From contig NC_061514.1 in assembly GCF_022539505.1 (NCBI RefSeq), positions 215,535,837 to 215,599,836 of the forward strand: a DNA stretch of 64,000 nucleotides, in the 5' to 3' direction. The translations under genes and the position numbers were made by a program. The notes beneath the pieces were generated by a model, which saw nothing but the letters and a program-made list of their open reading frames with translations, had not been told where the DNA came from and did not search any database. Within the stretch, counting starts at the first letter, position 1, and the number at the start of each line of letters is the position of its first letter. Source of the DNA: Lolium rigidum. Lineage: Eukaryota > Streptophyta > Magnoliopsida > Poales > Poaceae. Below, one piece after another: positions 11,991 through 23,100 of this stretch.

Positions 11991-12815
11991 ACTAGTATGA
12001 ATAAAACAATGCAAGCAAACATCCATGACATGCTACTCATATTAATAAATTGGAGCTAAACATGAGAGATCATGAACTACTAGACTTTCTTAAATGACAT
12101 ATACCTCACATGAACCAACTAAGCATGCTCACATGGATGAGTATATGTACAAAAATGAAAACAAATAGAGTTCATACCAGCCTCTCACCACAATCAGATC
12201 GTCGAATATCGTCATTATTGCCTTTCACTTGTGTAGCTTGGATAATATGAAATGAAAACCACGCTCCAGCCACCGAAGACCATTGAACTCATAATGAACT
12301 TTACAAACCAAAGAAGAACAGCAAATATTTTTGGTGTTTTCGAATTTGAGAACAAGAATAAAAAGAAGCAAGCGAACAAAGCAAAATCTTTTTGGGTTTT
12401 CTTATAGCAAACTAGCAATAGCAAATAAAGCGAAACAAATGCAAGAAACCAAAATAACAAATGGTGAAGAGAAACAACAGAAATATTTTTGGTCTTTTTG
12501 TGTTTTGGGCAAGAAACAAAGCAAAAACAAGAAATGGCAAACTAGAAAAGTCACATAAACACAAAGCAGCAGAAATTCGTCAAACTTGACAGCAGTACAG
12601 TACTCGATTTTTAAGAAATTCTTCCACTGCTCAAATCGAAAAGTGTTCAACTAATGAAAGTTAGATAACAACCTGGGTAACATCCACAAAAATTGGCTTC
12701 GTAAATATCGTTCTGGCTATTTTTGAGAATTTTTTTGGTAACAGTCCAGAATCTGTTTTCAGGCAGCACTTCCCCAAATATCATCTCCCTCTCATTAGAA
12801 AACAACTCAAAGAAA

Positions 12816-13645
12816 CTAAACAAGTATGTACAAGTATCCAGCAACCATAATATGCAAAGAATGAGTGATGCCGGTATACCTCCCCCAAAGCTTAGGCTTT
12901 TGGCCTAAGTGGAGATCAACCACAACGAGGGTCTGGGTTCCATGCCGGTGGATCATACATGGCGTAGTCATAATAAGGTCCCGATGCAGAAGAAAAGCGT
13001 GGAGGCTCCTCATGCCCAACTTATTGATGCGAAGAACTTGCTGCATCGGATGACGAGTCGAGGTGTTCCTCGTCCTCCTCCGTGTTGTCTCTTGCACGAT
13101 GGCCTCCTCCCTTTCCATTCACCATCCTCTGAGAAGCTTCTTCCATGACAAATCATCTTGAAGAGGTCCAAGAAATCTTGCGGCGATCCCCTTATCTTCT
13201 CGCATGATCCCCATTGCGGCACTCTCATTGCTGCACAAAAATCATTGAATAGCAATTTAACAGTTTTATTATAAATTTTGTACTGAACCATGGGGTTAGA
13301 TCGCGACCAATTGAATTTGAAATCCTGCACTACAGACATAGTCAGTTTTGCATATTGGCATGGTTCACCATCAACAAAATCATCCAACCCTGCACGAGAA
13401 ATTAAACATCGAACATCTTGCAAGATTCTTGCACTACTCATAAAATCCACGCACGGGTAGTAAGCGGGGTATACTCCTTCTTCGCGGTGAACTCTCATGA
13501 CCGGTTGCACCTCCAATTCTTGTTGGTTGAGTTGGTGCCTACTCCATTCCATTTTCTGAAATTTTTCAACAAACAATATAAAATTTGATTTGGTGACATA
13601 TAATTGCGGGAAACTACCATAGGAACTTGCTAGAGTACTAATCAT
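12816..13645 (-). pseudogene. F1 second ORF (Athila-type 3' ORF, sometimes called env-like)
   Basis: The main open piece is 13645-13010 (211 codons), beginning MISTLASSYGS and containing EEGVYPAYYPCVDF, GEPCQYAKLTMSVVQDFKF, YKIYNKTV, LFNDFCAAMRVPQWGS. A frameshift near 13030 leads into a tail (to about 12909) rich in Tyr, Asp and Pro. This is the conserved second reading frame of Athila-lineage elements in grasses; its function is unknown. No signal peptide or clear membrane segment is seen, so I would not call it an envelope protein. F2 has the same gene at 55647-56477. Confidence 0.65.
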
Positions 13646-14333
13646 GCATCAAAACTAGTTTCTACCACTTAGAACAAGCATGCAAGCTCACTAAACATGG
13701 TACCTACAGCAGCAAAATATTCAAGATATACTCCACCAAACAAAATTCTACTTGGATAATCGGAGGAGTCACATACCGGAGAGCAAATGTGCCAAATTTC
13801 GAGACGAAATCTGAGCTGAGCAAAGAGATCAAGAAATCTGGAGCTCTTGAGCAAAAACGCGAGTGAGAGGAACCTGGTGCGAGTTTTTTCGGGAGAGAGA
13901 AGAGAGTGGGAGGAAGAGATGATGAAGTGGGGCAACGGGGACCCACACACCAGGGTGGCGCGCCCCCCTTGCTGGCCGCGCCGGCCTGTGAGGTGCCACC
14001 CTGGGGTGCCCCACTGGTCATCCACAGGTGCTCCCAGGTGCATTTTCGAAAAATAGGACCAACGGTATAATTTTTGTGAATTTTTGAAAACTTTGAAAAA
14101 TGCACATTTCTGGGTATTAAGTTTATTATTACTGGCCAGGATTTTTTTGAAATCTCTAATTAACTAAGGAACTTTACAAAACAAAAGTGCTACAGCAAGT
14201 AGAACAAGTGGAGGAAGAAAGAGATGTTGTTTACCTCCTCTATACATATAAAAAGTATTTGTTAACAAGGTTGATCAAGTCTTTCCACCAAATAAATTTT
14301 ACATAGCATAAGAAGAAATAAACCTCAAATCAA
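13646..14333 (-). other. F1 spacer between gag-protease and the second ORF
   Basis: Non-coding. It holds a GC-rich block (13930-14034) with ccacacaccagg and ggccgcgccggcc segments resembling the hairpins in the F and E LTRs, then A/T-rich sequence. No pol remains. Confidence 0.6.
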
Positions 14334-16996
14334 TCATGTTACCTTGAATTGTATTGATATGGATCCAATCATAAGATTTTGATATCCTTCTTTAGGCTCA
14401 TATATAGGACAATCGATAGTTCCAACTTTGATAGTTCTCACATTAGAAATAGTATTAACTCCACATACTTTATCAATCCTCTTGGGGAAATAGACGGTGT
14501 GCTCCCTATCATCAACATTGAAAGTAACCTTTGCTTTATTGCAATCAATAACAGCCCCTGCGGTGTTAAGGAAAGGTCTCCCAAGAATAATAGACATATT
14601 ATCATCTTCAGGCATTTCCAACACAACAAAATCAGTTAATATCAAGCAGTTATTAGTAACTTGAACAGGAACATCCTCACATATACCAATAGGAATAGCA
14701 GTAGATTTATCAGCCATTTGCAAAGATATATCAGTCGGTATCAGTTTATCTAAATAGAGTCTCTTATAAAGAGAGAAAGGCATAACACTAACACCCGCTC
14801 CCAAATCACATAGAACAGTTCTAACATAATTATTCTTAATAGAACAAGGAATAGTCGGTATACCTGGGTCGCCAAGCTTCTTTGGAACCTTACCATTAAA
14901 AGAGTAATTAGCAAGCATAGTGGAAATCTCCTCATTAGGAATTTTCCTTCTGTTAGAGACAATATCTTTCATATACTTTGAATAAGGAGGCAATTTAATA
15001 GCATCAGTCAAAGGTATTTGCAGGAATAAAGGTTTCATCCAATCACAAAATTTATTATAGTGTTCTTCTTCCTTTGATTTTAGTTTCTTAGCAGGAAAAG
15101 GAATTTGCTTTTGCACCCAAGGTTCCCTTTCATTACCATGTTTCTTAGCAATAAAATCTTCTTTAGTATACTTTTTATTTTTATCTTGCTTTTCAGGTTC
15201 ATCTTCAACTTCTTCTTTATCAGAAACATCATTCTTATCATTACCAGTATAATTATCATGTTCATTACCACTTTCAGTTTCAGCATCGGAAATAGAAATA
15301 CTATTAGGATCATTAACAAGTTCAGAGGATTCTACAACATTTTTATGTTTCTTCTTCTTTTTCTTAGAAGGAGCACTAGGTTCAATGCGTTGAGAATCTT
15401 GTTCAATTCTTTTGGGATGCCCTTCAGGATATAGAGGATCCTGGGTAGAGACACCACCTCTAGTTGTTACTTCGTAAGCATGTTTCTCTTTAGAATTATT
15501 TTTTAATAAGTCATTTTGCACTTTAGTAAGCTGATCAATTTGAGTTTGAACCATTTGAAAATGTTTAACAAGCATCTTAACATCATTGGAGGTTCTCTCC
15601 ACAATATCATGCAAATTGCTAATAGCTTGAGAATTTTCCATTAGATGATTCTCTACTCTCATATTAAAATTTTCTTGCTTAACAATATAATTATCAAACT
15701 CATCTAAGCATTGCGCAGGAGGTTTTGAATACGGAATATCTTCCCTAGTAAAGCGCTGAAGGGAGTTGACCTCAATCATGGATGAAGGGGGAATTATCTC
15801 AGATATATCTTCTATGGGAGGTAGATTCTTCACATCTTCAGATTTAATACCTTTCTCCTTGAGAGACTTCTTGGCTTCCCTCATATCTTCATCATTCAAT
15901 TTAATTAAACCCCTCTTCTTCAATATTGGCGTTGGAATTGGTTCAGGCGTAGTCCAATCATCATGATTCCGGCCTATTTTAGCCAATAATTCTTCAGCTT
16001 CGTCTGGAGTTCTTTTCCTGAAAACACAACCAGCACAACTATCCAAATATGCCCTAGACTCAATGGTTAGTACACTATAAAATATATCAAGTAGATCATT
16101 CTTTTCTAAATCATGTCCAGGTCGAGCTCTGATAAGAGAACAAAATCTTGCCCAAGCCTCGGGCAATTTCTCTTCATCTCCCTGGTCAAATCTATAAATT
16201 TTCCGTAAAGCAACATGTTGAGCACTAGCAGGAAAGTATTTTCGAAAGAAAACATCACGCAAATCAGTTGGACTTTTAATAGAACCAGGAGGCAAATTAT
16301 TATACCAAGTTTTAGCATCATCCTTTAATGAGAAAGGAAAAATTTTAGCGACAAAATAAGTACGCATCTTGACATCATCGGAAAACAAGCTACTCATAGA
16401 AGAAAGTTCAATCATGTGTTCTACAGACACTTTCTTTTTCAGTACCACAAAAGGGTGCTTTCTCTACAATAGCTATATGAGATAGATCAAGAGAAAAATC
16501 ATAATCTTTATCCTTAATGCATATAGGAGATGTGACAAATTTAGGATCGGGAGATAACTTAAGTCTAACAAGTATATTGTGTGAGAAACTTTTTAATTTT
16601 ACTTGCATCAGCGAGTAGCATTGCATCTATTAATAAAATCATCATTAAGCTCCACATAATCTTCATCGGGATCATCACTAGAATAATCAAGTTCGGGTGA
16701 ATTAACAGGTGTAGTAGCATTAGGAGTTTCGAGTATTTTCAATTTGTCTAGACCTAGCAATTGTAGCATCTAGAAAGGATCCCAATGAACCACTATCATC
16801 AAGCACAGCAGAAACATTATCAATATTATGAGAGTTTTCGGATTCAGCAGAAGTACCGAGCAAGTGAAGCTTGTGGCGGTGAAACAAGTTGACTTATCAC
16901 AGATGGTGAATCAAGAGTAGCAGAGGTACTCAGAGTTGTACCTTTTCTTGTAGTGGATGGAAATATGGCGACTTTAGGATCGCGAGTTTTACCCAT
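14334..16996 (-). pseudogene. F1 gag-protease (Athila-like), N-terminal part frameshifted
   Basis: 704 codons are open from 16448 to 14334. The natural start is probably the ATG 16996-16994 (MGKTRDPK), 60 bp inside the primer site; 16449-16996 is in other frames because of small indels. The gag core has WYNNLPPGSI and DVFFRKYFPAS; the middle is Lys/Glu-rich with a poly-Lys stretch. The C-terminal aspartic protease has LCDLGAGVSVMP (catalytic D in DLG) and IILGRPFLNTAGAVID. The frame stops after SIQFKVT with no RT following. Gag forms particles and the protease matures it. Several of the indels fall at CAG/CTG sites and may be consensus errors. Confidence 0.8.
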
Positions 16997-17054
16997 GATG
17001 GAGAATTTGCAGCGAACAATATCAATCCAAGTGAACTTCCAAATAAAGCTATGC

Positions 17055-17071
17055 TCCCCGGCAACGGCGCC
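17055..17071 (-). other. F1 primer-binding site (tRNA-Asp type)
   Basis: Minus-strand GGCGCCGTTGCCGGGGA matches the plant tRNA-Asp primer site. F2 has one more base and an exact 18-base TGGCGCCGTTGCCGGGGA (59881-59898). The missing base here is the A of a CAG. Confidence 0.85.
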
Positions 17072-17083
17072 GAAAAACAGTCT

Positions 17084-17453
17084 TGATGACCCACAAGTAT
17101 AGGGGATCGCAACAGTCTTTGCGGGAAGTAAAACCCAATTTATTGATTCGACACAAGGGGAGACAAAGAATACTTGAAAGCCTTAACAGCGGAGTTGTCA
17201 ATTCAACTGCACCTGGAAACAGACTTGCTCGCAAGAGTTTATCAGTAGTAACAGTTTTATAGCAATAGCAATAGTGAAATAACAGCAGCAGAGTAACAAA
17301 GACAGCAGTAGTGATTATAGTAAACAGCAGGATTAAAATACTGTAGGCACAGGGATGGATGAATGGGCGTTGCATGGATGAGAGAAACTCATGTAACAAT
17401 CAAGCAGGGCATTTGCAGATAATAATAAAACGGTGTCGAAGTACAAAGCAATC
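17084..17453 (-). repeat. F1 5' LTR, left part (interrupted by G)
   Basis: Starts TGATGACCCACAAG as in the left LTR and breaks at the CAATC duplication of G; it resumes at 24541. Confidence 0.9.
17449..17453. other. Target-site duplication of G, left (CAATC)
   Basis: CAATC before TGATGTGG; the same five bases follow the other LTR at 24536-24540. Confidence 0.92.
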
Positions 17454-17789
17454 TGATGTGGGGTGGCCTTCGGACACCTCCACCTCAAGACCATCAAGTG
17501 CAGCCCCGCCTATCGTCGACGCTACACCATGGCCAAGGAGTCCCACAAGTGGACCAACAACACAAACCCCCGCTATATATGTCAAGGTGAACCCTTTCCT
17601 CTCTATGGTCGACCTCAACACCAACGTGAATGGTATGCTACCTCATGCCTATCATCATTGTGTCTATAGGTGCCGACATCGACAAGGACCAAAGAGAAGG
17701 AACTCCCATGGTGCAAGGAAAGAAGAGAAGAAGGAAGAGGAAGAAGAGGCGGGAGGAAGAGGCCCAGCCTGGCCGGTCCAGGACCCGGT

Positions 17790-18017
17790 CAGACCGGACC
17801 CACAACCGGGCCGTCCGGTCCCAGGCCCGGTCAACCGGGCGCCCAACCGGGCGCAGCTCCCTCGTACGGGCGAAGACCGGAAACCTCGCAGCTTTCCGGT
17901 TTCCGACCGGTCGACCGGACCCCTGACCGGACAGCCCGGTCACATGCCCGGTCAGACCGGACCCTTGACCGGACAGCCCGGTCACAGGCCCGGTCAGACC
18001 GGACCCCAAACCGGATC
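17790..18017. repeat. GACCGG/CCGGTC palindrome array in G 5' LTR
   Basis: Dense array of ACCGG and CCGGT words with a perfect 12-base palindrome (CCGGTCGACCGG) and a 43-bp unit (tgaccggacagcccggtcac...) repeated about twice in tandem. The 3' LTR copy is 23810-24047. Confidence 0.85.
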
Positions 18018-18090
18018 TGACGGGAATGACCCACCAAACTGCCTTAACTTATCCTTTCGCGTACTGTTCGCCCTTGCTGGCCTTGTATGC

Positions 18091-18100
18091 CTATATATAG
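18091..18100 (+). promoter_or_regulatory. TATA box of G 5' LTR
   Basis: ctatatatag about 70 bp after the palindrome array; transcription would begin shortly downstream within the LTR. Equivalent site in the 3' LTR: 24119-24128. Confidence 0.7.
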
Positions 18101-18508
18101 ACCCAAGGCACCCCCTTACCTCTTTAGACAAGATTTAGGCTTAGACATGGATTTGAGCTTTGTCTCCCTAGGGTTTCATCCCCTTTGTATCAAGGTTACC
18201 CTTGTTGGATGATTGGATTTGTGAGTGTGAGATTCTAGTGCTACCCACTCTCTCTCCCACTCTTAGATTCATCTCCCTCACCGATCTCTCACTCCGGGAT
18301 TCCACCGCGCGTCTCTCCCGGGTTGATTCTATTGGCGTGGTCCATCGAGCCACGGGGGTAAGTATCGATTGTATCGGGTTGGTGTGTGTGCGTGAGTTCT
18401 TCGTGTTCTTCGTGTTCATCGTGCTCTTCGCGCTTTCCCTCTCTCCCTCCTAGGATTTCGGGTCAACCGCAAGATTGGGCCACACACGGGGTCTTAGACC
18501 TCATCATA

Positions 18509-18521
18509 TGGTATCAGCAGC
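18509..18521 (+). other. G primer-binding site (initiator tRNA-Met type)
   Basis: TGGTATCAGCAGC two bases after the LTR resembles the canonical TGGTATCAGAGC with one extra base. Confidence 0.8.
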
Positions 18522-20117
18522 CTTCGGTTTCCGCGGATTTGACCCCCCACCCATCCAATTTCGTCTCTAAAAATTTTCCCCAAAAATCCCCAAAAAATAG
18601 CCCTAATTTGCCTCTTGACCGATCTGCGATTTGGTTGCGTTTTGAGTGGTTTTGGTCCATGGATTTGGTGTTGGAGTGCTTGATCTACTATCTCCCCAAC
18701 TTTTAGCCCCCAATTCCATCATTTCCCTTCATTTTGGTCGATTTGGCTTGATTTCGCTCAAGAACAGGAGAGAGAAAATCTGTGCCCCGCGAAATCCGGT
18801 CGACCGGGCTCCAACCGGGCCAGTGACCGGACAGCCTGGCACCAGGGCCGGTCAACCGGGCGCCAGACCGGGCGCCAACCGGGCGCCAACCGGGCGCCAA
18901 CCGGGCGCCAACCGGGCCAGAACCCGGTCAACCGGGCTGTAGACCGGGCAGGCCGGTCCAGGGCCTGGTCAACCGGTCGGAAACCGGACGCCACGTCCAC
19001 CGCCACCTCCGCCAACCACCGCCACCCTCTCCGCCGCCGGCAAGCACCGCCACCCTCCCCAAACCACCGGGAAACATCACCGCGGCTCCATAACCTCCGC
19101 CGCAACCGCAAGGGCATCGACACCACCCACCACCGGCTTACCACCGCCACCGCCGCCAAGCTACTTTGACCGTTTTCTTCCGCTAACTTGTGTTTGCTTG
19201 TTCCGGTTTGAGTGCCTTGTTTGTGAAACTAACACGCAGCTCCGAAGCAAGCGATGACATCCGAGGCACCCCGGACTTGCAACCGTACTCTTGACATCAC
19301 CACCTTCATCGCAAGTTGTGTGTTCCGACACCGCCTAACATCTAGGTATAACTTGCACCCCACCTTGTAACCCCTCTTCTTTTGCGATCTACCCTATCGA
19401 GCATTGCTTATTGAGTGTTGCGAGACATTGCACGTGGCCCCGATTGTGAGGTGTGTGTGTAGTGTGGAGTCAAGCTTCTAAGCAAAACTCGTGTGGCAAG
19501 ATAGCAAGAGCGAGCTAACGCTAACATAGAGCATGAAAAAGAAAGAAAAGCACAAAACGAGTGCAAGTGCCATCATACATACAAAAGAGTGCAAGTGCCA
19601 CCATAGATACAAAAGAGTGCAAGTGCCACCAAATACAAAAAGAGAAAAAGCTTTTAAGCAAAAGAGAGAAAAGAGAAGAGAGGCTACGTGCGAATCTTGT
19701 TGTCTCTTCCTTGCAACCGAAGCTTTGATCTCTTCTTGTGTTAGTGTGACACCGAGCACCCTTGCTTAAGGGCTTCATACACTTTTCCGCTCATTCCTTG
19801 GTCGCACTAACCCCGTTCATCTCGTGTGTGTGTTCCACATCTTTTCCGTGTTTATAGTGATCATCGCTTTAACATTTGATTTTTGGATTTCCACCACTTT
19901 TAACAACATACTCGATCTTGGATTTCGTCTTTTGGCTTTCCACAACACTCGCCTAACACCATATTTGCTAGCTTTTGCGTGTGGTTTTGCGTGTGTCCCC
20001 GATACACTTGATCTTACTTTTGACTTGGTGGATGGCCTCAATACTATCTTACCTTGGTAAGAGTGCGAGGTAGTCTCCTTCCACTAACATACACCATATA
20101 GATACCATCGTGCTAAC
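18522..20117 (+). other. G 5' leader
   Basis: Long non-coding leader. A second GACCGG/CGGGCGCCAACCGG array lies at 18797-18985, then a Pro-codon-like CCACCGCC stretch, then three copies of a motif like gagtgcaagtgccacca (about 19558-19632). The last 400 bp is homologous, on the opposite strand, to the leaders of A and B (for example tgttagtgtgacaccgag). No ORF can be supported. Confidence 0.7.
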
Positions 20118-23100
20118 ATGGATAGCAAAGATGAAGATACGGAGGAGTACAAGGAGCACTTCGAGGAAGATACCTCCTCAAGCACCGCGGATGTGGAGGA
20201 ACATGTGGAGCTCTACTCCGACTATGGCTCCCCAAGCATCACCGACATCTCCGACATCGAGGAGCTCGACAACGACCATGGCTCCCCAAGCATCCTCGAC
20301 ATGGACGACATGGTGGAGCACCACTTTGAGGACGACTTCGACGAGCTCTACATCGACAATGGCTCATCAAGCATGGACGACATGGTGGAGCAACGCCACA
20401 CCTACGACATCGACACCATGGCGGAGCCTCACCTAGTCACCTACTTGGCCAATGGAGCTACATATGAAGATAGAGGACCTCAACGATGGCACCATCATAT
20501 GGATCATCAAGAGCGTCCCCAACATGATCGCCATCGACACACTTCTTCGAGCTCCACGAGGCGCCACCATGAGAGTGCTTATGCACATGATCATCTACGG
20601 CGAGTTCATCATATGGAGCATCAAGAGCGTCCTCATCATGATCGTCATCGACACTCGTCTACGAGCTCCACAAGGCGCCACCATGAGAGTGCTTATGCAC
20701 AAGATCGTCGACTTCAAGTACACCATATGGAGCATCAAGAACGTCCCCATCATGAGCGTCATCGACACTCTTCTCCAAGCTCCACAAGGCGCCGCAAGCA
20801 ACATGCCAAGTCGCATGAGCCATCATCTCGGCATGGCAAGGACCGTCATCGACTCACACCATCTCATGATAGTCGTCGACCACTACCACCTCATGGTCTA
20901 CATCGACATACGTCACAACATGAGCCTCGCCGCCACAAGCCACTTCATGATCGCCATCGACCAACATCTTCCACGAGTCTTCGACGACACCACTCAAGCC
21001 ATGGTGATGAAGCACGAAGACGAGAGCCTCGACATGAAGGCGACAAACACCATGATAGGGTGCCTACCACTCCAAGGATGGCAAGTGCACATCGCGCATA
21101 CCTTCCTCATGAGGCGACTTCCACCTCTTGTGCCACCACCACAATGGCCCCTACCTCGTCACGTGCCTATGGACTCCGATGCTACAAGTGCAAGCAACAA
21201 GGCCACCCTCCACGGGAATGTCCCAATCTCCTATGTGAGGTGTGCAAGGCCAAGGGTCACGTGGCATGGCAATGCACAACGCCAAGCGCCAAGAAGCTCT
21301 ACTTCGACAAGCTACAAGCACAAGTCCCCAAGATGCCTATTGCGCCAACACTTCAAGATGAAGATCGCCAAGGGGAACTCAAGGGTGACATTGGGACGAG
21401 CCTAGCTCTCATCAACACTACGGCGCCACCGCTTGAGGATGACTTGGGAGGCGATGGAGTTGAGCATGGTGACCATGGGATTCTCCCTTCACCTACGGAG
21501 GCGCATGGAGTTGAGATGGTTGAGCATGGGAATTTCCCTTCAACCAAGGAAGCGCATGGAGACGAGATAGTCGAGCCTACTCCTATATGCTTGATTGATG
21601 AGTTGGTACCAATCCCATGTGAGAATGAGAGCCACTTAGCCCACTTGAGTGAGAATGATAGTGAGTTGAGTGACTTCCACCCCATATGTGAGTTTGAGTG
21701 CTTCCGTTTGGAGGACATGAGTGATACACAAAGTGAGTTGAGAGAGGTAGATGATAGGTCCATGGAGGACATCGCTTTTGCTAACACATTAACCTCTCCC
21801 TCGTTTGTGTCTTCTTATGTTGCACTAGGTTCCACGGAGGATGAGTTCCCGCTCATGGAGACAATGTACATGGTGCATGAAGATGATGATATCTCACCAT
21901 GCTTGCTCCAAGATGGACATGTCGACCACATGGATCCTCCTACTTCCACAACACCTACCTCAAATGAGTCGTCCTACAAAGGTAACAACATAGGTGTTGA
22001 TGATGCCATGATCCCACTAGTGGACATGATGACTTATGAGTGCATGCATGATCTCGATGATCCATTTGCTACTTCACATGCTACTTTCACTTTCCCATGT
22101 GATGCTTTGCTTGATAACATTGTTGATCATGTGAAATTGATTGCTTGTGATACAATGACCATGCCATGCTATGAGAGCTTCACATTTTCCCCGCTTGCTT
22201 GCAATGATAATGATTATGATCATGCTAGTGTTGTGACACCCTTGATGAACACTTGCTCTTTACATAGGGTCGTCGACAACAATGATAACATGTTCCACAT
22301 GCTTTGCCCCAAATGTTTACACCATTCCATGATCCTTGCATCCAAGATTGTGAACAATTGCTCTTTCTTATGCTTGGTATGCAAGAATGCTTATTTCATT
22401 GTCCATGAGATGGCCCCCATAGCCTTCTCTATTTTTGATGATCATGAGTTACCACATGCCATGAATGCACCTTCTTACCATATGCACCATCGCCATGCAT
22501 TTCATACTATCTTGATTGACACTAATGGTGATGTGCACAAGACATGGAACATCATGATGGATGATGTGTTCCTCTACCATGCACACACGTTTTTTGTTTT
22601 CTCTTTTGTGTGTATAGGTACCCGAATGACTACTTCCACCGCTACGGAGCATGAGCTCACGAAACGCGCAATTGAGAGCTACCCCAACAAGGACCTAACC
22701 CGCGGGGATCACACCAAAGGGTATGTTCCCACAAGCCTTCGCCCTCATGTGTTTCCGGTTTGCCTTGTCGAGTTTCCGGTTTGGTCCAACTCCTCGTCAA
22801 CTCTCTTGCTTCTTATGCAACATATCTTGACACATCTTGTTGGCACAATGGTTGTTGTATGTCTTGATGTTATCATCATACACTCCGAGAATCTCAAGGA
22901 CCATGTCAAACATGTGAGAGATACCTTATGCATCTTGTGCCACATGTCACTCATAAAGTTGCTCTTCTTTGGATTTTTCATTTCATCTTTGGCATTTGCA
23001 TTGGATTCTTTGACACTTGAGGATACCCATACTAGGCTCACGCCAACCATACTCTCCCAAGCTCGAAGTCTCCATCGCTTTGCCATTGCACATAACAATT

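Larger units (their letters stand above)
7578..11995 (+). mobile_element. Non-autonomous Helitron inserted in F1
   Basis: 4418 bp, present in F1 and absent from the aligned site in F2 (54827/54828), so both borders are exact. It begins TCTCTACTATATT and ends GGCAACGCACGGGC...CTAG followed by T: the 5' TC and 3' CTRR ends of Helitrons. A small stem (CGTG/CACG) lies just before the end, and there is no target duplication. The empty site reads acctatt|tatgaat, so the insertion is between two Ts rather than the usual A and T. No Rep/helicase coding sequence is found, so movement would need a helper. Confidence 0.88.
17454..18506 (+). repeat. G 5' LTR
   Basis: 1053 bp, TGATGTGGGG...CCTCATCA. It contains a long GACCGG/CCGGTC array (about 17790-18017) upstream of the TATA box. 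It differs from the 3' LTR by scattered substitutions and short indels, several in CCGG runs, suggesting a fairly recent insertion. Confidence 0.92.

Noticed and set aside
12816..13645. Envelope glycoprotein gene in F1 (and F2)
   Set aside because: The position fits the so-called env-like ORF of Athila elements, but no signal peptide, fusion motif or transmembrane helix is visible.
17055..17071. tRNA-like sequences at LTR borders
   Set aside because: They are short primer-binding sites complementary to tRNA 3' ends. No cloverleaf or tRNA gene is present.
17400..18140. Overlapping open frames on both strands in the GACCGG-rich LTR segment
   Set aside because: Low-complexity GC-rich repeats suppress stops in several frames. 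Only the frame continuous with the G/H polyprotein tail has support.
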